A DNA stretch of 64,000 nt. Origin: Adiantum capillus-veneris (taxonomy: Eukaryota > Streptophyta > Polypodiopsida > Polypodiales > Pteridaceae). Each line of letters begins with the position of its first letter. The first letter of the stretch is position 1. The position numbers and the translations under genes were made by a program. Below the pieces are notes generated by a model. It had not been told where the DNA came from. It saw only the letters and a list, made by a program, of their open reading frames with translations, and searched no databases. The stretch is from NCBI GenBank assembly GCA_014529385.2, contig CM043959.1, forward strand, positions 49,919,122 through 49,983,121. Direction: 5' to 3'. Below are positions 1 to 12,713 of the stretch, piece by piece.

Positions 1-410
1 AGTACTAACAATTATGTGTATCTTTTGCCTTGCAATGGGAATGAAGGGATCATACAAATTCTCGTGATTCATGCAAACTACTTGATTGTGCTAAAGGTTG
101 AGCCTTCACAAAACATACACAAGCCTGTCCTCCGTGGGGGCACCTATTTGAGGCGGTCCGGGGCGGGCAACAAGAAGAGCAACCTCTAGACACCCTTCAA
201 GGCTCCCGTGCTGCTCAATGGGGCTGGGGCACAACACAACACAAACCAAAACAACAAACCCACATCCAAATCCCAACTACACAAGGGGCACCACCTAGTT
301 TAAGAGAGAACTAGGACGCAAAAGAGGAGAATCGTTAGAGAAACCCACAAACAAGCAAGGAATTTACACTAACCCTAACACCAATGGAACACTCTCACAC
401 ACTAAAACAC

Positions 411-499
<89 letters not shown>
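411..499. repeat. (GA)n microsatellite
   Basis: Nearly pure GA dinucleotide run of about 88 bp with one interruption (GC at about 435). Confidence 0.97.
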
Positions 500-501
<2 letters not shown>

Positions 502-1156
502 TGCTCGGGATGCTTTGAAACGTATCGGCAATGATCAAGCAAACACAACTATATATTTAAGAAAGAAAGAGAAAGGGGGAGGGGGTGCTTGTTGCATTAA
601 TACCTTCTTACAAATCTGTCATACCAAATCAAAGTGAGATTAGTATTTGTTCAACATAGCTTGCGTAAATCTCACCACAACACATCACAAGAAAAGCCAC
701 CCCAATCACTGTCTTAAAGCCAGGGGAGTCCTCTCCACCCTGTCGCCCTCTTACAGTATGTGGGATTTATGGCTAGATTGATGACAACACCAGAGACAAG
801 CTATCAAGAACTTAACAAAAAAACACAAAGACACTTACGCATCATTGTTGTCCATTACTTCACGTTGGAAGGGAGACAAAGTATCCAAGCTTAGTCCAAA
901 TCCACCCTCCTTGATTCAGCAAATGTTGGGCTTACACTAGTAGGAGAAATGATAGATTTCCTACTCTCAATTGAATGATCACTCTCTCTCTTACAATGGC
1001 ATAGAGTTCCCTTGCTAATCCCCTATTACAACACATGCACATGCATAAGACAATGAGCTTCCACTCAAGAGCTCCTTCTAGAGAGGTTGAGCTTGGCTTC
1101 TCAAGCTATAGCATAGTGCTCTTGCTTATGGCTCCCTTTTGTGCTAGCTACACCCT

Positions 1157-1166
1157 CCTTTTATAG
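1157..1166 (-). promoter_or_regulatory. TATA-box-like element of a minus-strand LTR-like region
   Basis: Read on the minus strand the sequence is CTATAAAAGGAGG, a canonical plant TATA box. It is followed by about 300 bp of leader-like DNA (1150 down to 840) ending near an ATG with a GTAAGT donor-like sequence. This layout resembles the promoter and R region of a plant LTR. No second LTR or coding domain is visible, so the assignment is tentative. Confidence 0.35.
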
Positions 1167-1169
1167 CAA

Positions 1170-3120
1170 TTTTGAAGGCTAGGGTTACTCCTCTAACTAT
1201 GGATGGGTTAGATTTTCAGCAATTTATCTAATTTCTTTTGCTTGGAATTATCAAGAAGTTGGTGGGGAAAGAGAGAGGAGAGAAATGGAGGTGATAGGAC
1301 TTTTCATAGTGGGTTAATGTTAGTAGAGTTAGTATTAATTTACAAATGGAATTGGATATTTACAATGGGAGTATCCATGTAGGATACAAATAAGGAAGAA
1401 AAACTCTTAAGAGGTAAGAAAAGGTGGATTTCTTACAAGGTTGATGCTCCAAGTGTCTTGAGTAGGGCCAATTTTGACGCTTGTTGACTGTCCACTAGCT
1501 TTGACGGTACATTTTTTTTCCACTCTTGACCTTCCTTGAGAGACAAGGTAATTGAAGCTGAGTAATCAACCACCATGAAGCTGTCTTTTAAGAGAAGAGA
1601 CTGAATTTTGTGGTTTTTTTGATAGATATGGGTAAATTGGAGGAGGAAAAATGAGACTAGGTGGTCAATTTTGGAATGGAATTGTGTGTGGGAGGTATGA
1701 GTTCACCATGGTTTCTCTTATTCTTCAAGGTTGAGGAGAAGGTGAGTAGGGTGCAGAGAGGAGTGGTGAGAGAGGTGGGGATGATGAGTGGAGAAGTGTG
1801 TGTGAAAGAGGAAAATGATAAAGTGGAAGAGAGAGTGTGGTTGCATAGCATGGGAAAACTGGGGTCCACTAATAAAATCATAGCTCACAGATCGTAGCTC
1901 AAAAACATATGAAAAAATTTGAGGCAAAAGTTCAGCCCACGAGCTACAACTTTTGTTTGTATCACCTTTTCAAATTCGGAGAGCAAGTGAACTTTAAAAA
2001 TTCAGCAAAACCGACCGTTTTTTTCCACTACACAAGGTCCTTGTGGGGTCCTTCTTTGGATGATTCTTTTGAATACCTCCAAGAGTGAGCCCTCCATAGT
2101 GCATGTATGCATGCCACCTACCCTTGACGTTATTTGGTAGGTCTATAATTGAAGATATTGTTGAGATTATGATATAAGTGAATAGTACAACTAGGAAAAT
2201 GAAATATTGAGGGGTCTAAAACATATGTACATGTCAAATATAAATAATATAAGTGGAAAAAATATAAAGGGGTAAAAAGAAATCTCTCTCATTATGAGGC
2301 TACCATAAAAAGATAAATATTTTTGGTGTTCTAAAAAAAAACAAAAATAGATGTAGGAAGGGAAAAATCACAATAGTGAAAAAATATACACATAAATAAA
2401 ACTAGTTTTTTTGGATTTTTGTTGGGGTGGAGTTACACCAAATATAAGAGAAGATTACATGAAAATATTTCTATATGGAATAAAGAATATGAAAAATGGT
2501 AAGAAAAATTGTGGTAATGGTGAGGCAATGTACAGAGCATAAATAACACACACCTAGGTAGAAATATTTAAATAAATACCAAAATAATTATGAAAAAATC
2601 TTTTATTTAGGCCCTATATACAAAGAAATATTTACATATGCATGGGCCATAATATACTTATATTTTTTATTTTTTTGGCTCAACTAGCCCAATGACTAGC
2701 TAATTGAGGGTTTTTTAAGAAGATATGGGAAAAGTCCCGTGACTCACGCACGCCTATGTACAGTGAAATGGTAGGGATAGCCACAGTGTTTGGGAGATTT
2801 TGGTAGGGTGAGGTAACTCACTGTGGCAATTACAAAGAGCTGAAAAACGGCTATCACTACAAAGCATCAAATTTGACATATGAAGTCAAAGTAACTCCGA
2901 ATGGGCCAAAACTGGATGAGTAGCTTCACGACTATGTAGCGGATAAGTCTATAGCTTCAAAAGTGACTAACCAACTCTACATGCCAAGTAGTCACAAAAA
3001 TCGGTGGTTTCAGAGTCGACAAGAGCATGAAGTGATGCCAACACGACCGAATTGTACCAAATTCATTTAAGGAGTTGTTTTAGATCTATTAAAGATGTTT
3101 AGGTCATCAAATTGTCAATT
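1170..3120. other. Intergenic, no recognisable feature
   Basis: AT-rich DNA with homopolymer runs. Only short ORFs without domain character occur on either strand. I see no gene, RNA gene or bounded repeat here. The stretch 1-410 and 500-1150 is likewise without a recognisable gene. Confidence 0.5.
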
Positions 3121-3139
3121 CTTGCAAAAAAAGTGACTC

Positions 3140-4162
3140 TTATAAATAATCACGATTATTTACTTTTGTGCTTGTTTGGCTTGAATTTCATCTTTTCACT
3201 TCACCTATCACTTGTACACATCTATTACATGCCACATGTCAAGTATAAGCCAAAATGATCCAGAAAAACTCTGAATTTGTCAAAAAGTGCACCAAAGTCT
3301 TTCAATCCAATTATTGAGTTAACTGACATATTTTTTGATCCAAATTACCCCATATCTCACACACAGAGTCTACATCATGCCTAGAACCAAGTTGCAACTA
3401 AAAAAGTACAAATTGATGAAAAAGTTAATAATCACAATTATTAACTTTTTTGCCAAAATGGATGCAATTTGGAACTCTGACCTTGTGGGACTAAAGAACA
3501 TGATATCCCAAGCCCACTAATCAAGTTTGAGCAAGTTTGGATCTCAAAAACTCAAAATCTCTTTATATCTATTGTTTAGAACTCTGAAAGCCTAAATCTG
3601 GCACCATTTTCCACCCAGTGCACTCAATTGAGCCCTCACTTCACTCAGACTACCTAAATGCCATATGTTTCAAGCCTATGATGTCAAAAATGCAGAAAGT
3701 TGGAAAAAAACTCCAGCTGTAAATAATTGCGATTATTTACTTTTGTTGCAAATTTTTTGTGAACTACATGATTTTGATCTCTACATGTTTTTATACATCT
3801 ATGCATGCTCCAAAATTGATTTGATGAAAAATGAACATCATTTACTAGCAATTCATATTTGGGGCATTTCAATGCGGAATTCGCAAAAATTCCTAACTTT
3901 GACACTATATTCACTTAACAAGAGCAATGCAAGCGGTTGATCAGAAGGCAAGGAAAAGGGTGTCCCAAATGACAAGCTTTAGGAGTTTCCATCGTACCAG
4001 AGTTTGAAAGCCTAAATCTGGCACCATTTTCCACCCAGTACACTCAATTGAGCCCTCACTTCACTCAAACTACCTAAATGCCATATGTTTCAAGCCTATG
4101 ATATCAAAACTGCAAAAAGTTGGTAAAAATCCCCAGCTGTAAATAATCACGATTATTTACTT
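3140..4162. repeat. Four dispersed copies of an AT-rich palindrome
   Basis: An imperfect palindrome of the form AAATAATCNCGATTATTTAC occurs near 3143, 3426, 3721 and 4141, each followed by a T-rich run. The last two lie in the 420-bp tandem duplication. The first two are about 290 bp apart and may be older diverged copies of the same unit. Confidence 0.6.
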
Positions 4163-4412
4163 TTTTTTTGCAAATTTTGCCTGAACTGCATGATTTTGAT
4201 CTCTACATGTCTTTAATGCATCTATGCATGCTCCAAAATTGATTTGAAGCAAAATGAACATCATTTACTAGCAATTCAGACTCAGGGCATTTCAACGCAG
4301 AATTCGCAAAATTTCCTAACTTTGACACTGTATTCACTTAACAGGAGCAATGCAAGCTGCTGAGAAGGCAAGGAAAAAGGTTTCCCAGAAAGACAAGCTC
4401 CAGGAGTTTCCA
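3585..4412 (+). repeat. 420-bp direct tandem duplication
   Basis: The segment starting with TGAAAGCCTAAATCTGGCAC at 3585 recurs at 4005. Similarity continues for about 400 bp through a shared AGGAGTTTCC block at 3971 and about 4391. The second copy runs into the start of the coiled-coil ORF that follows. In the first copy the equivalent ATG region is disrupted, so the duplication carries an exon start twice. Confidence 0.85.
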
Positions 4413-6488
4413 AGCTCAATGAAGATAGCAAAGGCAACCTACTTGTCTAAAGAACAGCTCGAAGAAAACAACACAATGGTTTTCACTGGCATATTCAAAA
4501 GTGAAGAAGGACACCATGTAGAATTACAAATGCTACCTTCAGGGGGTTTATGATGTAGCGACCAAGCTAGACACCAAAGAAGCCAACAAAAGTCTAGGAC
4601 TTTGAGATTTCTACAACCTGGAACCATGCAGAGTGGACTTCCAAAAGGCATATGAATTGCCATCCTCAATCAAGGAAGATGGGTCGGCCCAAATCACGGA
4701 TCAACAGGGGCAAAAGGTTAAAGTGGTGATCACTAAAGAAATAGTGGTTGAGGCACTGAAGCTACATACATTAGGTCTGACTATGCGGGCAAGAGATAGA
4801 AAGATGTAATTTTACCAAAGATACTGCTACTGTAACATTTTTTGATTTCATGCAAAGGAAAGTGGAGGATACGGCTCACCTCTACCATCAAATTTTCCAC
4901 TTTCTCTCAAAGAGACCGCCGTGGTACACAACTCCAAACCATGAAATTGTGACTACAACCAGACAAGCAATAGATCATGCGCAGTACGTACTTACAACAC
5001 TGAAAGGCACGAAGAAAGAGGGAAATATCACATATCTGGGCACTCCAGAAGTCCTAACAAGAATAGCATATCATGCTATTGAAATGGCCGACAATTTGCC
5101 ACCAACCCTAGACCAGAACACCTGGATCATTTCAGATCAACCTTCTACGTGGACCACTAGATCAACAAAGAGAGTATACAAATCAGTTGAGGAATCTCTA
5201 GAAAGTTCCCATGAAGCCGATAGTAGTGTGACAACTTTGACAACAAAGAAACCAGGGCAAGGAGGGAAGCAATGAAAAAGAAAGCAGTGGCAGCTCACCA
5301 AGAGGAGCCACAGCAAAAGAGGGCTATATTTGAAAGAGAAAAGCAAACATACGAAAGGAGATGCCAAGCTGCAGGGGAAGACCTCAAAAGATGGAGTCCA
5401 ACAGAGGTAAAGGGACCAAAAACCAAGAACCCTGCAAAGAAGGTTCCAAAGGATCCCAATGATTTTCTCGAAGGGATGTATGTGGAAGTTGAAGCTTTAA
5501 AGCTAAAGGAAGCTCTTGAAGCTCAAAGAAAAGAAATGGAAGAAACGGCTGAGCAACAGAGACATGTGGAAGCTGCCAAACAAAGCGAGTCACATCCTAA
5601 CCAAGAGGAGATGTATCCAAGACTCTCTTCACCAACTCCAGAACAAGAAGATCAGCCCCTGCCGAGACCAAGGCCTTCACCAATGTATAAATCTAAGGAA
5701 GACGGGGCAGCAAAGGAAAAAGATCCTGAGCAATTGGAAGAAGCAAATTTTGAACAACCGAAGGAAGCCGAAACAATTGCAGCAGGACCTTCCTCTACAA
5801 CAGCTCAAGCAAAAGTAGTTGAGGCATCCACCAAGCCTCAAGAAACCGCACTAAGGCATCCACATAGCCTCAAGGAGAAGAAGTAGAACCACCTCCACGA
5901 CCACAAATAGAAGCCACTGCACCAACAAAAGAGCCACAAACCAAAACAACCCAAACTTATAAACAGCTTTAGGTAGAGCCTGAAGATTGGAAAACCAATG
6001 ATGAAGTCATCATGTAGGTAAACAAGTATGCAAAGAAAATGCAATTGATGACAGAAAACACCAGAATAGAAGCACTTAGGTGCAATGCCAAGGCTAAAGA
6101 GCTAGATTAAGTGATTGATGCTCTACAAAGAGAGCTACAAGATAGAATGAACATCATTGAAAATCTTCAAGGGCAGATTAAAGAGCTAAAAAATGAAGCA
6201 GAAATACACCAAATTGCAAAGGAGAAACAACAGAAAGAGATGGAAGAGCTAGGAGAGCTCCTGACAAAGATATTTGATGCATGAAAAAGCAAATATCAAC
6301 AACTAACAGAAGTAACCAATGAACTTTTGACCACTACTCTGTCAGAACAAAAGATCCAAGTGCAGGTCGATGTAGATAATGCCTCTTTGCAATACTCCGA
6401 GCAACGAATCAGTCACCATCAAGCGGAATTTCTAAGGTAGATAAGAGAAAACCCCGTTGTACCCTCAATCAAGGAAATAGATGAAGTC
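4349..6488 (+). pseudogene. Decayed coiled-coil/charged protein gene, possibly gag-like
   Basis: Open segments at 4350-4553, 4850-5275 and 5272-5886, then a stop-interrupted frame to about 6488, can be read as one decayed coding region. The middle holds a helical domain (about 4850-5150). The rest is a Lys/Glu/Gln-rich coiled coil with a Pro-rich linker (about 5600-5850). Several breaks are TAG or TGA at plausible CAG or CGA codons; others are frameshifts near 4553, 5270 and 5885. The frame ends where the chromovirus LTR begins at 6491. I do not recognise the family. A retroelement gag or a host coiled-coil protein are both possible. Confidence 0.5.
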
Positions 6489-7139
6489 TATGTACGGTCT
6501 CTAACCCCGACCAAAAAGAGCACCGTGTACCATGTAATGATCATAATGGAAAAAGTTACTATTTTTAGCAGTTTTCTGAATTCTGTCAGTGCCATGATGT
6601 TTAGAATGTTTTAAAGCTTCCAAATGTGAATTAAAATAATTTTTGCAAAAAAAATTCAAAAAAAGTAAGGTTTTGGACACCCGACCCGTCCAGTTTTGAT
6701 CGTCTCGAAAAACTGCACCCGTACCTCGAAATTGAAAAAAATGCATTTTTGGACTACGGGGGCTGCTAAATATGGAAAGTACTCAGGCTAGTATGCCTTA
6801 GTTAGAGCTCCGTATAGCAATTTACGGCATCAGAATCCGACTCGTATGACCCGTTTTAGCCTAAAATCAATTTTTCCAAAAATTGAGCGGGGAGGCACTG
6901 GAGCTCGGGACTGTGTGGGAATTGGTCCCAGGCCACTCCAGATCAGCTTTAGCAGCTAGGGGGCGCCTTTTGTCCTTGTGGGAGTCCTGGGAAAGCTGCC
7001 AAGCTAGTAACTAAGTCTCAGAGTCAGTTAACCTAGCCAACCTGACACTTGGCGGGTAGGGGAACTGAACTTGCCAATGTAGAGACTGAGTGCTCCTCCA
7101 GATGCTAATAGCAGGGCTGGTCGATTTTCAGTCTGTAGG

Positions 7140-7152
7140 AGCCTATTTAAAG
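7140..7152 (+). promoter_or_regulatory. LTR TATA-like box
   Basis: GCCTATTTAAAGGCC lies in the 5' LTR and is conserved at about 16403 in the 3' LTR. It is the best TATA-like candidate for the element's promoter. This is inference from motif and position. Confidence 0.4.
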
Positions 7153-7162
7153 GCCTGCTCAC

Positions 7163-7163
7163 T

Positions 7164-7234
<71 letters not shown>

Positions 7235-7263
7235 GCTCACACACACACACACACCTACACACA
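7163..7263 (+). repeat. (CA)n microsatellite inside the 5' LTR
   Basis: About 70 bp of pure CA, then an interrupted CA block. The matching place in the 3' LTR (about 16421-16440) holds only a few CA units. Confidence 0.95.
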
Positions 7264-8076
7264 CCTTGGGGAGGTGCTGCCGGTACACACATCCTTTGAA
7301 GGAGAAGCAAGGAGGGAGGTGCTGTCGAATTCTCACCTCAAGAAGATCGATTAAATCAGAGAATCGAGAGGATTATCAGCCCTTAATCACGGTAACCACG
7401 GTTTAATTAATGCTTTCTGCAAATCCTTTTCATTACCATCTAAATTCCTCGTCTATTATGCTTATTCCTAGTCGTAATTCTCAATAATTACTCTCTAATT
7501 TCCCTTTAACCATATTCTATTATGTAATCATCACACCATAGCTGAATTATCAGCCATTCATCATCCTTAATTAGTGATTAGTGCATGATTAACAGAATTT
7601 TCATTCTCTAGGTAGCATAGTGATTAATCGATAAGCCGGTAACTGTGTAGATGGATGAAAATCACTTTTTTATTAACAATGTAGCTAAATTAGATCCATT
7701 ATCTTATGCATTAAGATGTAATTAAGGTAAAATTAAAGCCTTCATTGTGTTTCTAAGAGTTGATTTTTCTCACACCTATGCATAAGGTGAATCTGCACCA
7801 TCTAATTGCTAAGAAGGAGATTAATCATGCTTAATTCATCTCTCTGGTAATTCCATTAGTGAAATCCTATTATTCTTAATCATCTAAGCTGAGTAATTAT
7901 CTTTAGAGCTGGTTCCCATAGGAATATGCATCATCCATAATGATTGCTATATGGAAAAATCTAAACCTCTCATATAGGAGGGATTATTTAATGTTGCTAA
8001 TCTATCAATTGGTTTGTTATGACGCTTGCGGGCTTAGCTCTTTTCTCCAAGCTAATTATTTAAAGTAGTGAGTAAA

Positions 8077-8217
8077 ATGGCCCCAGTTAAGAGAACTCGC
8101 TTCAGTGGTGCCCACGACCGCGAGGCGGGAACAAGCAATGTCAATGGAAAGGGAAAATCTCCCATGGACGAACAAATACCAGCCATCTCACGGGCCATTG
8201 ATGAAGAAATGGAAGAG
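8077..8217 (+). CDS. Short conserved ORF inside the LTR ending at a splice-donor-like GT
   Basis: A 47-codon open frame starts with ATG and reads MAPVKRTRFS, followed by a Gly/Ser/Lys-rich stretch and an acidic end. It stops at GAAGAG|GTAGGT, a good splice-donor match. The 3' LTR holds the same frame at 17254-17394 with only a few amino-acid changes (S10G, R15C, S28A) and identical length. It may be a first coding exon spliced to gag downstream, or a small LTR-encoded peptide. No acceptor could be proven. Confidence 0.4.
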
Positions 8218-8519
8218 GTAGGTCATAATTTTATTCAAGTCATTTAAATTAACATTGCACACGTTTAGTTAGGAATGAACATATCCCCAAAACATGTTGG
8301 AGAGATTCGACGGAAACCTCGGCACTGAACTCATTTGTACATTAAAGTCTAAAGTAGGAAAGAAATGATTGATGGGTATGCTAATTGCAATAGGAAAGAA
8401 TGTCTACTAGGGAAAATTTAGCTCAACATGTTCATTTTATTTCCAATGTTGAATCAGTCCTGACCCCCCTACTGATCACAGGGGGCAGAGTTCCTCGTTA
8501 AAGGGCTCTTGAATCCACG

Positions 8520-8640
8520 ACTTGATTTCTATGCGGTGGATACCCACGGCTTGCTTTCTATGCGGTGGGAACCCACGTCTTGCTTTCTATGCGGTGGGAG
8601 TGTCCATGTCATACTTTTTATGCGGTGGACAAACCTAGTT
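8520..8640 (+). repeat. 29-31 bp tandem repeat in the 5' LTR
   Basis: ATGCGGTGG recurs at 8531, 8560, 8589 and 8620, each preceded by a CTTGCTTTCT-like block. About four tandem units lie in the part of the LTR missing from the truncated 3' copy. Confidence 0.8.
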
Positions 8641-9303
8641 GTATAGGCAGCTAGGCGACAATGGGAGGAGTAAACTCTCGCTCGAGGAGGGATGTTGTAC
8701 CTCCAGAACATTGGAATTTTAATGAATAAGTTTGAGTAGAATTTTTACTAGAAATTATGTCTTGGTGCCAATTTGCAATACTGTTTGAAGGGCTGTCTTA
8801 ATGAATACTGTGATTAGGAATATAATCAAGGAATATTTATGTTGAACAACCAATGTGGTAGTAATTAGGACACACAAGGAAGTGTGAGTGTGGGGGTGGA
8901 AAGTGGGAGCTTGGCTCAGGTTGCTAATGCCTATGAGAAGGGTGGTCTCTATTGGTCGGGAACTCTTTGTCCCCATAGTTTAATCTCGACTCTAGTATTA
9001 CTCATTGCCCCTAGAGCGGTGAAATCTCGAGTAGTGCCTCTGAAACATGGAAAAAAAGGAACTCCAGGTTTCTCTCCTCTTGGAAGGTGGGTCTTAGGAT
9101 CGCTAGATAGTTTAAGTACACTTCCCCTGCGAGGTGGAGCTAGATCTCATTGCTAGTAGGCTCGAGCTCGACTCACTTTGTGATGAGAGATCGTCCGCTA
9201 GCTGAACCCTGAACCACTTTTTTTGCTTCCGCTATAGATCTAGTGGCCACCAGGTTCATCATCAGATCCATTGTTTGATATGGCGGGGTGGGGACCTCAC
9301 ACC

Positions 9304-9315
9304 TAGTATCAGAGC
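9304..9315 (+). other. Primer binding site (initiator tRNA-Met type)
   Basis: TAGTATCAGAGC differs by one base from the common plant LTR-element site TGGTATCAGAGC. It lies 2 bp after the proposed LTR end. Confidence 0.7.
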
Positions 9316-11530
9316 TAAGCCTAGGTTAGGCTGGGAAATAAAGTCGTACTGTTTGAATATTTAAAAAGGAACTGAAAGTATATAGGTAGCTGATCCAAAT
9401 TCCTTGCATTGGTGTTGCAAGAAGACCCCGTGCTAGAATATCGGAAGTTCCAAGTGTTTGAGCTTATTTATGAGCAAGCTTGAAGATCCCTTGTTTACCA
9501 GTTCAGGCGAGATGTCATGGAGATATTGATGAAGGCTCATACGCCACACTCCACTCGCATTGATAGAGGATGAGTACTTGATTGGACATTTCTAGGAGGG
9601 GTTTACTACATCAACGCTCGGAAGCTAGCATGCTTGGCTACCGATTTGAAGAAGATACGTTGGAGAGAAGAGTTGAGGGTAGTGGAGTTATTCTACTTGC
9701 TGCCTACCCGATTAGATCTGACTGTTTCAGGCGACTCCAATCAAACCATCAACGATTGACTCTTGGAAAAGGTCACTGAGGTGATCCCAGCAAACAGAGT
9801 CAAAACTTTTGGAGTACCAAAAGAGGAATTCCGGCTTGATATCTTAGTTTATAATCCGCTCAAGGATGAGTACAAGAACTATTTCACAAACAAAGTAGTG
9901 CATCATGTGAATACCATCTCCTATCCGTATTTTAAACGCAATCCAAAAAGCAATGTAATAAGTTGATCATCAGTTATCCTCAACCTTGAGGGGTTTCAAT
10001 TGTAATAAATTTTCTTCAATAAAGTGCTTTTTGTCTCTGAATCTCTGTCTCTTAATAAAGTGGTATCTTGAATTTATTTAAAGTCTCGTGTCTATTTTGA
10101 AATTCAAGTAATGGTATCAAGAATCTCGTATAACCCATCTAGGCACTGCCTGCTGCTCTATACTCGGCAGCGCAAGAGAAGAAGCTCCTCCTTAACACTA
10201 CATTGGTAATGGGACACTTTTATGTCCTGCTAAGTGACCATTTTCCTTGAATTATTTCAATAGTTTCAAAATGGATTTTGAGGTGCTATATGTCTAGAAA
10301 GTTGTCTCATGAGCTGAAAAAAACTCGACATTTTGTTGGAATATCAATTCCATCTTTAACCTTGTCCTTGCACAACATTTCACAACCTAAACTGTGTGAA
10401 AAAACGGGTCCTGTTTTTGGCTTTTTTCAATTTTTTGCAACTATACCACTCTAGAATTCATGTTTGTGAGGTCTATAATGCTAGAGAACTATCTTTAGTA
10501 GTCCTCAACATGTCCTGATGCTTCTAGGGAGAAATAAATGTTAAAGTTGTAAGTTATGACCAAATTACAAAAATTGTAAAATCCTGTTTTTTAGCCAATT
10601 TTAGCTCTTCTATGATTTTTTGGGTGGCTTTCATGATATCCAAATGCATTTTTTATTTTCTATGTCGCATATTGTAACATAAAGCTAATATTCCTTGAGT
10701 TTTGGGGCACGTAATACCCTATTTTGCATAGTAGACAACGATGGTTTAATTTTTCAATTATAGAAGAAAACAAAACATTCTAGTCTATCAAGTATAGCTT
10801 TTTCAATATTGTTAGTTTCTTGTGACAACTACATGAATTTTGTAGGTAGTAACCATATCTAGTCATAAGGATCAAATTTGGCTAGATATTGAATAGTTTC
10901 TATGGGATTCTACAACTCATAATGTTGAACCCAGTTTTTTCATGTTTGCTGTATTTAGCACTTTATCTTTGTCCCCAAGATTCCCCTTGGTAAGAGATGT
11001 ATTATTCTTTTGACATGCTTCATGGCTCCTTATGAACCTAAAGGACAATAGGAAACTAAGAAAACATGCATATATTATTTGTATTGAGTGTGGCTATAGA
11101 AACTTTGATGATAGGTTTGCAGAATGGTAAAAATTCAACTTTTTTGTACCTATTTCTTTTGGCAAAACAAAAAATAGTGAGTGAGAAGCAGTCATATGTT
11201 CTGATCACCAACCCATTGAAGTTAGCTAGGGAATTTATCTCAAGTCCTACAAAAATCCCTAATCTTATTTTTATGCAACAAAACATAAGAAATGACTGTT
11301 TTGATGAAAATGTACTGGTCCATCAACTTTGGAGGCTTGGTGTGACCAAAAGATGATAAATTTTACAAGTTTCCTATTTTTTACATGTGTAGTAGCCCTT
11401 GAACTAAAACCTCATGAAAGGATTTTACAAAATCAGTGGATCTACTATGGTTTTGAAGGTTTTTTTCAAAACCCTGAAATGACACTTTTATGTCCTATTA
11501 GGTTACCAACCTAGTGTTAAGCAAGCCCAA
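9316..11530 (+). other. Non-coding leader of the chromovirus
   Basis: About 2.2 kb between primer binding site and gag. Short ORFs show no domain. Two AATAAA signals lie near 10018 and 10054. A short direct repeat (GACACTTTTATGTCCT) occurs at about 10209 and 11483 and may bound an old insertion of about 1.3 kb. Confidence 0.5.
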
Positions 11531-12400
11531 CCTCAGATCTTTAAGGGCGAGGGGGCAAATGTGGAGAGAGATGCGGAAGTGTGGATGGAAGCCATGGACG
11601 ATTAGTTTGAAGCTACGGGAACCCAACCCGTAAACCAGACTCCATGCTTGCAATGTTCCGCTTGACTGGCGATGCCAAGATATGGTGGAAGCAACATTGC
11701 AGGGACCTGGATATTAAGGGATCTTCCCAATCCTGGGAAGACATCAAGGTTGCAATAATGGAACGTTATTTACCACCTGCCTAAAAAACCCTGAAGATGA
11801 ATGAGTTCTTTTCACTTCGACAACTGACTTAATTTGTCGAAAAATATTATTCAAAGTTTGTCACTCTTTGGAGATATGCTCCTAAGATGACCTTGGAACA
11901 ACAGGTGGCGAGGTTCTGCCAAGGGCTAATCGACCCTTTGAATACTCGATTGGAAGCTCTCAGGCCAACAACACTACAGGATGCCTTGTTGAGGGCCAAA
12001 ACTCTAGCTCTTGAAGTACAAAAGGTTAATCAGAACAGGAGGAATCATTGGGCAAAGAGGGCAAGGACAACTGCTTGGAATAACCAACCAGCCAACCAAG
12101 CATATGACCAACGCCCTATTGTGGCTACCACCACAACCATGGAGTTTCCAGATGTTCGATGCTATGGTTGCGGCGAGTATGGACATTACAGATCCAAGTG
12201 CCCCAAGAACATTCAGGCAACCAACGCCAATGCCATACCCTTGAATACCCATGGGTGTGGCCAAGCTAACGGAAGAGGAGGACGAGGAAGGATGAACAGA
12301 GGGCGAGGGCGTGGAGCTACCGCTAGAGTGAATGCCGCAGTGGTACAACCAAGTGTGGGTGACGAAGCAGTGGAGAGGACAACCCTGCATGCTGCAATTG
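11531..12400 (+). pseudogene. Chromovirus gag with CCHC zinc knuckle
   Basis: Gag is the structural protein of the virus-like particle. The frame carries the retrotransposon gag core, including a WWK motif near 11680, then a stretch open from 11887. The zinc knuckle CYGCGEYGHYRSKC is at about 12160-12205 and fits C-X2-C-X4-H-X4-C. A Gly/Arg-rich tail follows. The N-terminal part is broken by stops at about 11607, 11781 and 11830, and by a frameshift near 11635. Confidence 0.85.
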
Positions 12401-12713
12401 ACAACCCCAATGGTTGCGAGCAATATGCAGTCATTCATACGCCAGGATCTCTCAGAGGTGAACAAGTTAACTTCCTTATAGATTGTGGTAGTACTCTTTC
12501 ATTTCTTTCACCCAGATGCATGAGGAAGTTAAGGCTAGATAAGTATCCAACAAGCAAGCTAGTTGTAGAGTTAGCAAACGGCAAGGAAGTAGTATCTCAA
12601 CATTCTGCAGGAAAAATTGACCTCGATTTAGGGGGACACCCAACTTCTGCCCAATTTCGAACCCTACCCTTAAGATTCTTCAATGGGATATTAGGGATGG
12701 ACTGGCTAAAGTA
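12401..12713 (+). pseudogene. Chromovirus aspartic protease domain
   Basis: Continuous with gag. The active site reads LIDCGSTLSF, where the family has D-S/T-G; here Ser is replaced by Cys. The later GILGMDWL motif (about 12688) is the typical protease C-terminal hallmark. A TAA at 12712 breaks the frame right after it. The Cys change would probably damage activity; that is inference from the family consensus. Confidence 0.85.

Larger units (their letters stand above)
6491..9301 (+). repeat. 5' LTR of the chromovirus (about 2.8 kb)
   Basis: Starts TGTACGGTCTCTAACC and matches the start of the downstream copy (TGTAAGGTCTCTGACC) at 15753. Similarity holds to the point where the downstream copy is cut at 17494, equivalent to about 8354. 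The remaining stretch to CACA at 9301 is assigned to the LTR because a tRNA-Met type primer binding site follows at once. Differences from the 3' copy include a large CA expansion and a 37-bp segment (8220-8256). Confidence 0.8.

Noticed and set aside
1657-1927. Overlapping ORFs on both strands
   Set aside because: No domain, no conserved motif, low complexity.
7028-7336. ORFs rich in Cys/Val or Thr/His
   Set aside because: They are translations of the CA/GT repeat within the LTR.
12004-12465. 153-residue minus-strand ORF
   Set aside because: Antisense shadow of the chromovirus gag.
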